A stretch of 64,000 nt of DNA from Alphaproteobacteria bacterium (GTDB lineage Bacteria > Pseudomonadota > Alphaproteobacteria > UBA9219 > RFNS01), in the NCBI GenBank assembly GCA_037200005.1, contig JBBCGY010000001.1, forward strand, positions 1,325,812 to 1,389,811, written 5' to 3'. The notes under the pieces are model-generated. The model did not search any database, was not told the origin of the DNA, and saw only the letters and a list, made by a program, of their open reading frames with translations. This document shows, piece by piece, positions 56,378 to 64,000 of this stretch. Both the position numbers and the translations under genes were made by a program. Positions within the stretch are counted from its first letter, which is position 1. Every line of letters starts with the position of its first letter.

Positions 56378-57060
56378 AGCCGCAACCGCGCCGCCGTTCC
56401 GGCGTTAGGCAATCCCGTCAGATTGTCCTGATGCCAATGCCGCTGAAAAGCGAGCAGGCACAGACGCAGTTCGCGGTCGTATTCTCCGGCCTCGGGGCAC
56501 TCATAACCGATTTGCCGCAAAGACCGCCTGATCTCCGCAATATCCATCGCGCCTTCATGTTCCGCCGCCGGTTCGCCCCACAGGCCGATGCCGCGCGCGG
56601 CCAATGCCTTCCATGGAAAATATTCGCCGGGGTCTTCTTTGCGCATCGGCGCGATATCGCTATGCCCGATAATATTGGATGCGGGAACGGCGTGGCGGTG
56701 CATGATATCCAGAATCAGGTCTCCGCATACTCCGATCTGCGCGTCCGGAAAAGTCTCATAGCCGAATTGGTGCCCGCGATTGACCAGCTCGATGCCGACC
56801 GAGACGCCGTTCATGTCGCGCTCGCCGCGCCAGAATGACTGCCCGGCATGCCATGCGCGCTTATCCTCGCCGACGAATTGCCAGATTTTTCCGTCGCGCT
56901 CGATCATGTAATGGGAGCTGGCTTTGGCCGCGGGATCGCACAGGCGGTGACGCGCCGCGTCGGCGCTTTCCATGCCGGTATAATGCAGGATCACATATTG
57001 AACGGCCTTGCCGTCCGCCCGCTCATCCCAGTTCGGAGAATCCTGGCGGACAATCTGCAT
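56338..57060 (-). CDS. N-acetylmuramoyl-L-alanine amidase (AmpD/Amidase_2 type) with C-terminal peptidoglycan-binding region
   Basis: 240 residues from ATG 57060 (MQIVRQDSPNWDERA). Zinc ligands are visible in VILHYTGMESA (His), AWHAGQSFW and IGHSDIAPMRKEDPGEYFPW (His and Asp), with a helical C-terminal PG-binding-like region (IRRSLRQIGYECPEAGEYD). It has no signal peptide, consistent with AmpD-like recycling of anhydro-muropeptides in the cytoplasm. It starts 2 bp after the djlA stop and overlaps rppH tail-to-tail. Confidence 0.9.
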   Translation of the reverse strand: MQIVRQDSPNWDERADGKAVQYVILHYTGMESADAARHRLCDPAAKASSHYMIERDGKIWQFVGEDKRAWHAGQSFWRGERDMNGVSVGIELVNRGHQFGYETFPDAQIGVCGDLILDIMHRHAVPASNIIGHSDIAPMRKEDPGEYFPWKALAARGIGLWGEPAAEHEGAMDIAEIRRSLRQIGYECPEAGEYDRELRLCLLAFQRHWHQDNLTGLPNAGTAARLRLYRALYSAIIGSK

Positions 57061-57062
57061 GC

Positions 57063-57865
57063 TCAGGTCATCCCCCGCGCTTTGCATATCTGGTCATAGG
57101 CGGCGTTGATGCGTTTCATTTTCTCGGTGGCCACCGACACGAACTCGGCGGCCATGCCCGCCGCCACGAGCTTGTCGGGATGATGCTCGACGATAAGCCT
57201 GCGGTAAGCCGCCTTGACCGCCGCCGGGGTGCTGGCGGGCGTAACGCCGAGAATCCTGTATGGGTCGTCCACGGCCTCGGCGGATGGCCGGCCGGGTTTT
57301 TTGCCGCTGCCGGTGGCCGGGGAATGCGCCGCTACGCGCCGCGATCAGGCTGAATTCGTAGGGGCTGAACCCGAAAATGCGCGCGACATCGCGCAGAAAT
57401 CTTTCTTCCCTCGGGAACGATGCCCGCATCCGCCGCGGCAATGAGCATCAGGCCGGTCAGAAGCTCTTCCAGCACGGCAGGCCGGGCATGAAACAGGCGG
57501 GCAAGCTGCGCGGCGTAAGCTTCATAGCCCGCCGCGTCCTGCCGCGCCTGATCGAACAGCGCGCCGATTTGCGCTTCATGCTGCGACGGAATCTGGAAAA
57601 CGCGCTTGAACGCCTCGATCTCGCTGCGGGTGACTTTGCCGTCGACCTTGGCCATTTTCGCCCCCAGCACCACGATGCCGACGGTAAACGCGACCTGATC
57701 CATATTGCCGCCGATATTAATTCCGGCGGCATGGGCGTCGCGCAGAAAATCCTGATTGTTCCGGCTGAGCCGGACGTCGGCATAATGCCCGGCCATCAAA
57801 CCCAGAACGAGGCCGGGAAAGCCGAATATCGCTCCCACGGCGCTGCCGAAGATTTTTCCGATCAT
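57063..57865 (-). pseudogene. DjlA-like co-chaperone: TerB-type domain plus C-terminal J domain (two frameshifts)
   Basis: Starts MIGKIFGSAVGAIFGFPGLV at 57865 with one N-terminal membrane segment. A TerB/DjlA-type helical domain follows (FTVGIVVLGAKMAKVDGKVT, the usual acidic/Asp-Gly loop), and, after removal of an extra C near 57415 and an extra A near 57340, REERFLRDVARIFGFS and a complete J domain: DPYRILGVTPASTPAAVKAA and EHHPDKLVAAG with the HPD motif. It stimulates DnaK at the membrane. Two bp upstream of the amidase. Confidence 0.87.
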
Positions 57866-57906
57866 CGTATCTGTCCAAAACCCATTCGGCCAAAAACCTA
57901 TCCGGC

Positions 57907-57939
57907 TTGTGCCTGCGTCCAATCTGCTATACTCTAGCA
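57907..57939 (+). promoter_or_regulatory. Candidate irr promoter with inverted repeat
   Basis: TTGTGC (57907), a 15-bp gap and TATACT (57928), overlapped by TGCTA-TACTC-TAGCA (57925-57939). The repeat over the -10 box would suit self-control by a Fur-family protein. The spacer is short, so this is tentative. Confidence 0.35.
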
Positions 57940-57976
57940 TAATGATCCTATTTGGCGGAATCCTCGGCGGGCGGCA

Positions 57977-58396
57977 ATGAAAACCTCCGAAAATCATGCA
58001 ACCGGCGTGCCAGTCGCGGCGCTTTTGTCCCGCGCCGGGATACGCCCTACAAAGCAGCGCATAGCGCTGGGCCAGCTGCTGTTCGACGGCAAGGACCGGC
58101 ATATCACCGCCGAACAGCTGCATGACGCCGCACGCAGCCACGGCCATACCATGGCGCTGGCGACAGTTTATAACAGCCTGCATCAGTTCACGGCGGCAGG
58201 ACTGCTGCGGCAGGTTGTGGTCGACGCCACGAAAGTCTATTTCGACACCAATACCGGCCACCATCATCATTTCTTCGATCCGGGCACGGGATCGCTGGCC
58301 GATGTGCCGGGAGAAGCCGTGCGGATCGAGCGGCTGCCGTCGCCCCCCGAAGGGCGCAGCATCGATCATGTCGATGTGATTATCCGCCTGCGCTGA
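57977..58396 (+). CDS. irr: Fur-family iron response regulator, Irr type
   Basis: 139 residues. Fur winged helix (AGIRPTKQRIALGQLLF, TMALATVYNSLHQFTAAGLL) and a metal/haem region YFDTNTGHHHHFFDP with four consecutive His (95-98), as in alphaproteobacterial Irr proteins, which sense haem status and repress or activate iron genes. The Cys-rich zinc site of classic Fur is absent. Assignment to Irr rather than Fur or Zur rests on this motif. Confidence 0.8.
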   Translation: MKTSENHATGVPVAALLSRAGIRPTKQRIALGQLLFDGKDRHITAEQLHDAARSHGHTMALATVYNSLHQFTAAGLLRQVVVDATKVYFDTNTGHHHHFFDPGTGSLADVPGEAVRIERLPSPPEGRSIDHVDVIIRLR

Positions 58397-58406
58397 TCCT
58401 GTTCTC

Positions 58407-59198
58407 ATGGCAAAATCTCTCTGGCTGGCGGTTCTGTTCTCTCTTGCCGCGCTGACCGCGATCCGGCCCGAAACCGATCTTCTTGTATCGCGCTGGTTTT
58501 ATACGCCGGGCAACGCGCCCGACGAAAGATTTCCGCTGCGCTTCTGGGGCGTCACGGACATGATCCACACCCTCGCCGTCAATATGTGGATGCCAATGGC
58601 GGCGATCCTGGCCGGGGGGCTGCTTTGGGCCGTCCGGCGCAAGAAGTCGCCGCGCGCCTGGCTGTTTCTTTTGCTGGTTCTTTTGATAGGCCCAGGCCTT
58701 GTCGCCAATGCCGTGCTGAAGGACCATTGGGGGCGCGCGCGTCCGGCGCAGGTGCAAGAATTCGGCGGCGGCGCGATCTTCACGCCCTATTGGCAGATCG
58801 CGGATCAATGCCGCGACAATTGCTCCTTCATCGCGGGCGACGGCGCTTTCGGCTTCGTACTGCCCGCGCTCGGCCTGGTGCTGGCAAGGCGGCGCACCTG
58901 GTTCTGGAGCGGAATAACCGCCGGAATTATCATGGGCGGCAACCGCATCGTCATGGGATCGCATTTCATGTCCGATGTCGTGCTGGCGGCGCTGCTGATG
59001 CTGCTGACGATGCTGTTGCTCCATGCCGCGATCTACGGCCCGCGCGCGACCCGGGCAGGCATGGCGGGAAATTTAGCCTATTTTACTTCTTCTCTTCCTC
59101 AGCCATCAAATCGTCAATCAGCCAGCCCTGGAACAATTCGACGCCGAGTTTCCGGCCGATATCCAGGGCGGCTTCGTTGTCGCAGCGATAGAAGATGA
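58407..59198 (+). CDS. PAP2-superfamily membrane phosphatase with altered second motif
   Basis: Up to 263 residues, about six membrane segments. PAP2 motif 1 is KDHWGRARP (Lys105, Arg112); motif 3 is NRIVMGSHFMSD (Arg180, His186, Asp190). Motif 2, normally PSGH, is FIAGDGAFGF, with Asp145 in place of His. The last 40 residues look unnatural and overlap the converging EAL-like gene by 116 bp; another frame stops at 59071-59073, so a missed indel near 59000 is likely. Lipid A or undecaprenyl pyrophosphate phosphatases belong to this family; the substrate is unknown. Confidence 0.8.
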   Translation: MAKSLWLAVLFSLAALTAIRPETDLLVSRWFYTPGNAPDERFPLRFWGVTDMIHTLAVNMWMPMAAILAGGLLWAVRRKKSPRAWLFLLLVLLIGPGLVANAVLKDHWGRARPAQVQEFGGGAIFTPYWQIADQCRDNCSFIAGDGAFGFVLPALGLVLARRRTWFWSGITAGIIMGGNRIVMGSHFMSDVVLAALLMLLTMLLLHAAIYGPRATRAGMAGNLAYFTSSLPQPSNRQSASPGTIRRRVSGRYPGRLRCRSDRR

Positions 59199-60309
59199 TT
59201 TTCTCGCGCGGCAAAGCCTGCATGGCCTGCAGCACGCCGGGATCGCTCAGCGGCGCGATGACATCCTTGCTGACGCGGATTTTGTAGTAGTCGGCATCGA
59301 ACTTAGCGACATTCAAATAAGTCAGCAATGCGGGATGCAGCGCGTCGAGCGTGACCTGGAATTTTTCCTGCCGCAGCAAATCGATCGCGGTAAGCGTCGT
59401 ATCCAGGTTCAGCAGCAAATCGCCGCGATTGATCTCAAACCCGATCTGGCGGCGGCGCTCGACCGGCACCGCCTTGGTGAATTTGGCGAAGGGCGCGCCC
59501 AGCACGCTCTCGACGGCGATATTCAGGTTGATCATGCCCGCGGCTAGGCTTTCCGGGCGATCGGCGAACTGATTCAACAGCCGATGGTCAAGGGCGCTGC
59601 ATAATTCCATGAACAGGCGTTCGGGCGTCCGGATATCCAGGCGCGGAAAACGCTCGCGCTTGAGCTCGTCGACGGCGACGAAATATTCCGCCCCCGCGAC
59701 TTGCCATTCGCCGCCCGCATGACGGTAGATAGGCTGATGGCGCACATAACGGCGAATGTCGATTTCCTCGAACAGCTTTTCGATCTGGTTGAGCGTCCAG
59801 ACGGTCAGAGGCCCGCGCACGGAATCGCTTTGCAGCGCGAGTTCGGGGCTTGGGTTGGCCGAACCGATTTGCGAAGCGGCGCGCGCCGCTTCGATATAAT
59901 GATTGCTGCGCTCGCGGATTTGCGGATAGCCGCCGGGCAATTCATAGACATGGATCAATTGAGCGGCGGCATCGCCGCCCGTTTCGGGACACGTTACCGC
60001 CGCCGTGATTCGCTCAATGGTTTCGGCGCGCGGCCTTCCCCCCGCGAGCGGCGCGACCACGAAGCCATCTCCATTGGACATGAAGTGGAGTTCAGCGCCC
60101 TGCTGCTTTGTGGCCTCGGCCAATTGCCGCTGCAATCGCTCTTTCAACTCCAGATCGGCATGCAAAGCCGCGATGGACGCAAAGGTAATATTCACGACAA
60201 GATAGGGCACGCCCTGGCGATGCCTATGGCGCAGGCGCATGATGAAATCCTGCTCCCGCACCATATCGCCCGGCATGGCCTTCACATCGTCGACTTCCCA
60301 TACGCGCAT
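59083..60309 (-). CDS. EAL-domain-like protein lacking catalytic residues
   Basis: 408 residues, no membrane segment. The C-terminal half (about 170-405) follows the EAL fold: RHQPIYRHAGGEWQVAGAEYF at the first strand (given as HQPIYRHAGG and AGAEYFVAV), MINLNIAVESVLG, IGFEINR, FQVTLDALHP, IRVSKDV and GVELFQGWLIDDL. The signature EAL is AEY, and most metal ligands are missing, so c-di-GMP hydrolysis is unlikely. The N-terminal half (about 20-140) may be a remnant GGDEF-like domain. Role unknown; a c-di-GMP receptor or scaffold is possible. It is divergent from the DJ-1-like gene. Confidence 0.75.
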   Translation of the reverse strand: MRVWEVDDVKAMPGDMVREQDFIMRLRHRHRQGVPYLVVNITFASIAALHADLELKERLQRQLAEATKQQGAELHFMSNGDGFVVAPLAGGRPRAETIERITAAVTCPETGGDAAAQLIHVYELPGGYPQIRERSNHYIEAARAASQIGSANPSPELALQSDSVRGPLTVWTLNQIEKLFEEIDIRRYVRHQPIYRHAGGEWQVAGAEYFVAVDELKRERFPRLDIRTPERLFMELCSALDHRLLNQFADRPESLAAGMINLNIAVESVLGAPFAKFTKAVPVERRRQIGFEINRGDLLLNLDTTLTAIDLLRQEKFQVTLDALHPALLTYLNVAKFDADYYKIRVSKDVIAPLSDPGVLQAMQALPREKIIFYRCDNEAALDIGRKLGVELFQGWLIDDLMAEEEKK

Positions 60310-60383
60310 AGACTGCAGGGTAGCATTTGTTTTCCTAACCAGTTGTTAACCCGCCGAATGGCGGCCCGAAAGTAAAATTGTCG

Positions 60384-60412
60384 TTGCACCCGCCCCCACT
60401 TCCCGATATAAA
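60384..60412 (+). promoter_or_regulatory. Promoter of the DJ-1/PfpI-like gene
   Basis: TTGCAC (60384-60389), 17-bp spacer, TATAAA (60407-60412). The leader to ATG 60513 is about 95 bases. Confidence 0.6.
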
Positions 60413-60444
60413 CCCCCTCACACACAACAGCTTGCTTCGCATAG

Positions 60445-60464
60445 CCGTCCGGTTCAAAGGACGG
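60445..60464 (+). other. Leader hairpin before the DJ-1/PfpI-like gene
   Basis: CCGTCC-GGTTCAAA-GGACGG, a perfect 6-bp stem in the presumed 5' untranslated region, without a following T-run. It may affect mRNA stability or control. Confidence 0.35.
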
Positions 60465-60512
60465 GGGCATTTCGCACCTGCAAAGCCAGCATTAACCCTC
60501 TAGGGAGTCCGC

Positions 60513-61082
60513 ATGGCAGCTTCGGTTTTGTCCTCTTCGGTTCAGAATGTTTTGATTTTAGTGGCAAGTGGCGTTGATGAGGTACAATTAACCGAGATGC
60601 AGCGGGCCTTGATCAAGGTTGGCGCCAAATTCCGCGTCGTGGCGCCGGAACAAGGGCTGGTGAATGGCTGGCATGACAATGCCTGGGGTCATTATTTTCC
60701 CGTCGACCAGACGGTCGGCGAAGCGCTCGGATCGGATTTCGATATCCTGGTGCTGCCGGGCGGCGAGCGCAGCGCGCATAAGCTGAAGCAGAATCTCCAT
60801 ACCCGCCGGATCATCAACCATTTCCTCGACGCGAATAAGCCGATCTCGGCCATCGGCGAAGGCGTCGGCCTGCTGGCGCTCGGCACCCGTTGCGGCGGCC
60901 GCACCGTCTCGGCTCTCCCTGCTCTCGCCGCCGACCTTGCCGCGGCGCAAATATCCGTCGCGGCGGATGAAACGATCGCCATCGACGGCAATCTGCTCAC
61001 CGCGCAAGGCCCCGCCGCCGTGGCATGGATCGCGATGCTGATCGAGCGCATGACCGCTCCCGAAGTGCGGCAGGCGGCCTAA
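60513..61082 (+). CDS. DJ-1/PfpI-family protein without the nucleophile cysteine
   Basis: 189 residues. DJ-1 fold: VLILVASGVDEVQLTEMQRA with the conserved Glu, FRVVAPEQGLV, FDILVLPGGERSAHKL and NHFLDANKPISAIGEGVGLL. At the nucleophile elbow, where active members have AICHG, this one has AIGEG, so Gly115 replaces Cys. Amidase, glyoxalase or protease activity is thus unlikely. The start has AGGGAG upstream. The stop overlaps the converging ctaA gene by 4 bp. Confidence 0.87.
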   Translation: MAASVLSSSVQNVLILVASGVDEVQLTEMQRALIKVGAKFRVVAPEQGLVNGWHDNAWGHYFPVDQTVGEALGSDFDILVLPGGERSAHKLKQNLHTRRIINHFLDANKPISAIGEGVGLLALGTRCGGRTVSALPALAADLAAAQISVAADETIAIDGNLLTAQGPAAVAWIAMLIERMTAPEVRQAA

Positions 61083-62110
61083 ACTTTATCGGGATATAGC
61101 TGCCGCAAATTGACGATGACAAGCGTCAGCGTCAGAATCGCCCCCGCTTGATGCAGGGCCGCCAGAACGATATTCGCGTGGGTCAGCAGCGTGGCGATGC
61201 CAAGGGCAAGCTGCAAAGCGAGCATATGCGCGAGCGCGATGGCCCAGCGCCTTGACGGTTTCGACGGCGCATTCCGCAGCAGCCTCCAGCACCATGTCCA
61301 TAAAACGCCCGCCGTGCCGATCGCGAGAACGCGGTGCATGAATTGCACCAGCGCGGCATTGTCGAAAAAATTGATCCATAGCGGCCTTATCGTCCATGCC
61401 GCCGCGGGAACGATCTCGCCATCCATCAGCGGGAAGGTATTATAAACCCATCCCGCCTTCAGCCCGGCGACCATAGCGCCCCATGAAATCGTTACGGCCA
61501 GCAAGGCAAGCCCTGTCCAGCCGTGCTGCCGCATGACGCCGCGCGCCGGATGGTTTTCCTTGCCGGTTTCTTGGCGCAGCAACAGCCCGCAGGCAATCCA
61601 TAGCAAATAAGCATAAATGCCTAGCGCCAGAACAAGATGCAGCGCCAGCCGAATATGGGCTGACATAGACGCGCTCGCTCAGGCCGCTTGCCACCATGAA
61701 CCATCCGACGGCGCCTTGCAGCCGCCAAGCACGAGGCCGAGCCATAGCTTGCCCGTCATATCCGGGGAAATTTTCCGGCGTAACAGGAAATAAAAGAACG
61801 GCAACGCGTAAACTACACCAATCAGCCTGCCCCATAGCCGGTGCAGCCATTCCCAGAAATAAATCGCCTTGAAATTATCGAGGCTCATGCCCTGATTGAG
61901 CATCTGATACTGGGGAATTTTTTGGTAAGCGGCAAAAGCCTGCTGCCATGCCGCATCGTTCAACGGCGGCATGATCCCGGCTATCGGCGCCCATTCGGTG
62001 ATCGACAATCCGGATTCCGTCAGCCGGGTCACGGCGCCGATGACCGCCATGGCGAAAATCATGGCGCAGCAGAGCAGCAGCCAATGGGCGATGGGTTTCA
62101 CGTCGTTCAT
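61079..62110 (-). pseudogene. ctaA: Haem A synthase CtaA (two frameshifts)
   Basis: ATG 62110 (MNDVKPIAHWLLLCCAM). Typical sequence: IGAVTRLTESGLSITEWAPI, FKAIYFWEWLHRLWGRLIGV with haem-ligand histidines, then after a missing C near 61723 and an extra base near 61667, MSAHIRLALHLVLALGIYAY, GWVYNTFPLMDGEIVP and VQFMHRVLAIGTAG. Eight membrane helices. It converts haem O to haem A for cytochrome oxidase. The start overlaps the upstream gene in ATGA form. Confidence 0.9.
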
Positions 62111-62830
62111 GATAATGGCATGGAACCTGTTCAGAAATCTTGTCAGGCGCGGCCCCAGATATTTATCCATGCTGCGCCTGCGCTCATAGCGCGCCAATCC
62201 GCGGCGCAGAGCGATTACCAGAGCGGCGATTCCCAGTGCGGCCGGCAACGGCCATTGCAATTGCGCCGGCAGGAAGGAGCTCGCGATGATAGCGAAGTTA
62301 GCCATCATGCTCCCCGTCATGCCGCGACATGGCGCGTGAGCCAGCCTTCCGCCAGCCCGTCATAGGGACGTTGCAGGTCCTTGATTTCCTGGACGACCAT
62401 GCTTGCGCCGCCCAGCGCGAACAAAGCGAACAATATGGCCGCGCGAGGATTGGATTGCGCGAACGCGACCCAGGCGACGTTCAGGGAAACAGCGGCCAAA
62501 ATGCCGAGGATCGCCCAGTCGATCCAATTGCCGCGCCCTTTCCTGTATAAAGCGCGCCAGCCGGAAAGCAGCATATAGGCAAAGAAGCCGTTAAAGCAAA
62601 ACAGCAGCAAGAGTTTTGCCGCCAGGCAATCGTGTACAGCCAAATCCGAACGCCAGCATCGCGCATACAAGATATATCTGTCCGGCATCGCGGTGAATAT
62701 CGCTGCCCTTGGCAGCCAAAAGCGGCAGCAACCCGATCATGAGCGCGACAATGACGCAGGAAATGTGCGTAAGCTGCAAACTCCAATCGAGCACGGATAA
62801 ATTGCTGTCGGCGAATTCAAACAAGTTCAT
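62107..62830 (-). pseudogene. Multi-span membrane protein, possibly DUF2306-like (two or three frameshifts)
   Basis: ATG 62830 with AGGTGG eight bases upstream: MNLFEFADSNLSVLDWSLQL, then alternating hydrophobic segments (HISCVIVALMIGLLPLLAA, WAILGILAAVSLNVAWVAF, AAILFALFALGGASMVVQEI) and DLQRPYDGLAEGWLTRHVA. Frame changes near 62615 and 62322, and one near the end, where TGA 62107-62109 would overlap the ctaA ATG. The layout resembles DUF2306-type membrane proteins, but I am not certain. Tight coupling to ctaA is suggestive only. Confidence 0.55.
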
Positions 62831-63057
62831 ATGCTCATCCACCTAATTTCGCATCGCTATCGAGCATGGAAGCCAGCCGGCAATAAATCAATTTTAAGCA
62901 TTCATTATCCATAATCCATCTCGGCCGCGAAGCTAGGCAATTCTTACCCGGCAATTATGGTCTCCGCCAGGAAAATTCTGCCTTGCATTTTCTGCCGGCT
63001 TTACGCCGCGCCGTGACGAACCAAATAAATCCAAGGACATAGCGTCTCGCGGCGCGT

Positions 63058-63073
63058 TGGCACGAATATGGCA
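63058..63073 (+). promoter_or_regulatory. Sigma-54-type promoter of flagellin
   Basis: TGGCAC-GAATA-TGGCA matches the -24/-12 consensus (TGGCAC-N5-TTGCA) in all positions but one, with the required 10-bp spacing between GG and GC. The start would fall near 63085, giving a leader of about 95 bases. Sigma-54 control of late flagellar genes is usual in alphaproteobacteria such as Caulobacter. Confidence 0.7.
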
Positions 63074-63139
63074 TATCTGGTGCACGTGCTGTTAAGCCTA
63101 ATTTCACGGGTGTGAGTTAGTCTTTCGCACGTTAAACCT

Positions 63140-63154
63140 GCGGAAGGAGTCCGC
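63140..63154 (+). other. Hairpin in the flagellin leader
   Basis: GCGGA-AGGAG-TCCGC places a Shine-Dalgarno-like AGGAG in the loop, 26 bases before the ATG; a second AGGAG (63167-63171) is the normal site. It could be a contact point for post-transcriptional control such as FlbT/FlaF-type regulation. Confidence 0.35.
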
Positions 63155-63179
63155 TTTACCGGGAAAAGGAGTTCATCCC

Positions 63180-63998
63180 ATGGCTATCAGTGGCATTTCT
63201 CTTAGTGAATCAGCCAGATCAAACTTGGTCTCGCTGCAACAAACGACCCAACTGCTCAACTCGACAGAAGATCGTCTTGCCTCGGGCAAGAAGGTTAACA
63301 GCGCGATCGATAACGCTTCCGCGTTCTTCAAATCGCAATCCTTCTTAAACCGCGCCAGCGATCTTTCGGAACTCAAGGATGGTCTCTCGACCGCGCTGCA
63401 GTCCGTGAAAGCGGCCTCCAACGCGATCACTGCCATCACGAGCGTCGTGAAGCAGCTGCAAGGTCTCGCGAATGACGCGCTGCAGAAAACCAACTCTGAC
63501 GACAAGCAGACGCTGGCCACGCAGTTCAATTCGCTGCGCGATCAGTTGGACGGTCTCGTCGACGATGCCACCTTCAACGGTGTCAATCTGTTGACGTCTG
63601 CCGGCGAACTTGTCGTGAAGTTCAACGAAGATGGCAGCAGCACGCTGACGATCTCGGGCGTCGATCTAAGCGCAGACGATGGTCTGGGCATTGATGCGGC
63701 GACTGACTTCGGAAGCACTGAAGACATCAATACCTCGATCAGCCAGTTGTCGACGGCTCTGAATACGCTGCGCACCACCGCCAGCACGTTCGGTACCAAC
63801 GCGACTCTGATCCAAACGCGTTCCGACTTCACCACGTCTCTGGTCAACATCCTGCAGGTCGCTTCGGACAAGCTGGTGTTGGCGGATACCAACGAAGAAG
63901 GCGCGAACCTCCAGGCGCTGCAAGCTCGCTCTCAGCTTGGTATCGCGGCCCTGGGAATTTCGGGTCAGCAGCAGTCCGCCATCTTGCGGTTGTTCTAA
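63180..63998 (+). CDS. Flagellin
   Basis: 272 residues, a short flagellin with little or no variable central domain. N-terminal D0/D1 helices MAISGISLSESARSNLVSL, TEDRLASGKKVNSAIDNAS, and C-terminal TNEEGANLQALQARSQLGI to SGQQQSAILRLF are typical of Rhodospirillales flagellins. ATG 63180 after AAAGGAG. The central part is a small Asp-rich segment (GVDLSADDGLGIDAATDFG). Secreted through the flagellar export apparatus; no signal peptide. Frame intact and complete before the window ends. Confidence 0.95.
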   Translation: MAISGISLSESARSNLVSLQQTTQLLNSTEDRLASGKKVNSAIDNASAFFKSQSFLNRASDLSELKDGLSTALQSVKAASNAITAITSVVKQLQGLANDALQKTNSDDKQTLATQFNSLRDQLDGLVDDATFNGVNLLTSAGELVVKFNEDGSSTLTISGVDLSADDGLGIDAATDFGSTEDINTSISQLSTALNTLRTTASTFGTNATLIQTRSDFTTSLVNILQVASDKLVLADTNEEGANLQALQARSQLGIAALGISGQQQSAILRLF

Positions 63999-64000
63999 GG

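Larger units (their letters stand above)
62831..63179. other. Flagellin promoter region
   Basis: 349 bp without a coding sequence, holding the divergent promoters of the membrane-protein/ctaA genes and of flagellin, including the sigma-54-like site at 63058-63073 and a leader hairpin at 63140-63154. Confidence 0.6.

Noticed and set aside
60445-60464. GGTTCAAA loop in a GC stem resembles a tRNA T-arm
   Set aside because: No acceptor, D or anticodon arm can be drawn around it and there is no CCA end; a leader hairpin is the simpler reading.

Overview
The window looks like a chromosomal segment of a GC-rich, flagellated alphaproteobacterium, probably near the Rhodospirillales or an unnamed relative. 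The support is a split glycine dehydrogenase (gcvPA/gcvPB), an Irr-type Fur regulator with a poly-His motif, ClpS/ClpA, CtaA, the mfd-sdhE-recG and rsfS-rlmH-gpmI-envC-ctpA-rppH gene groupings, and a short flagellin behind a sigma-54-like promoter. I see no rRNA, tRNA, CRISPR array, insertion sequence or prophage.

Layout. 0-8.7 kb: TauE/SafE permease (cut by the left edge), mfd, an XRE regulator facing an orphan amino-acid-type binding protein, sdhE, recG, panD. 8.6-13.7 kb: a marR-adaptor-RND permease efflux operon with a readable MarR operator/promoter, then a small protein with its own terminator. 13.9-16.3 kb: GST and HAD hydrolase genes (both frameshifted) and an unknown gene. 16.3-28.8 kb: a tightly packed minus-strand run of 13 genes (yciI, GT9, a degenerate HD-GYP protein, TauE, ABC-2 permease, argD, argF, lipoprotein, gcvT, gcvH, class V aminotransferase, gcvPA, gcvPB). 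28.8-30.4 kb: an ABC-2 exporter pair. 30.4-39.9 kb: rpoB and rpoC with an unrecognised 339-codon gene between them, detached from the usual rplKAJL neighbours. 40.4-45.8 kb: a zinc-metallopeptidase-like gene, ridA, clpA, clpS, rsfS, rlmH. 45.8-52 kb: a deacetylase/GT2/GT83 envelope glycosylation module, bracketed by two small related membrane proteins that share an ENLYIP motif. 50-57.9 kb: gpmI, envC, ctpA, divergent polysaccharide deacetylase, rppH, amidase, djlA. 58-64 kb: irr, PAP2, a degenerate EAL protein, a DJ-1 homologue without its cysteine, ctaA, a membrane protein, flagellin.

Two themes stand out. First, three gene blocks that are usually continuous each carry an insertion: the unknown gene in rpoB|rpoC, the XRE/binding-protein pair in mfd|sdhE-recG, and the glycosylation module in rlmH|gpmI. 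The rpoB-rpoC insert is the best candidate for something undescribed. Second, several catalytic families have lost key residues: HD-GYP without HD, EAL without EAL, DJ-1 without Cys, PAP2 with Asp for the SGH histidine.

Quality warning. Many genes in blocks at about 8.7-11.7, 14-15.3, 40.9-43, 48-56, 57.3 and 61.1-62.7 kb are broken by single-base indels, mostly insertions, while the coding sequence between them is intact. I read these mainly as local sequence error rather than gene decay. Those genes are typed as pseudogene only because the frame is broken as given.
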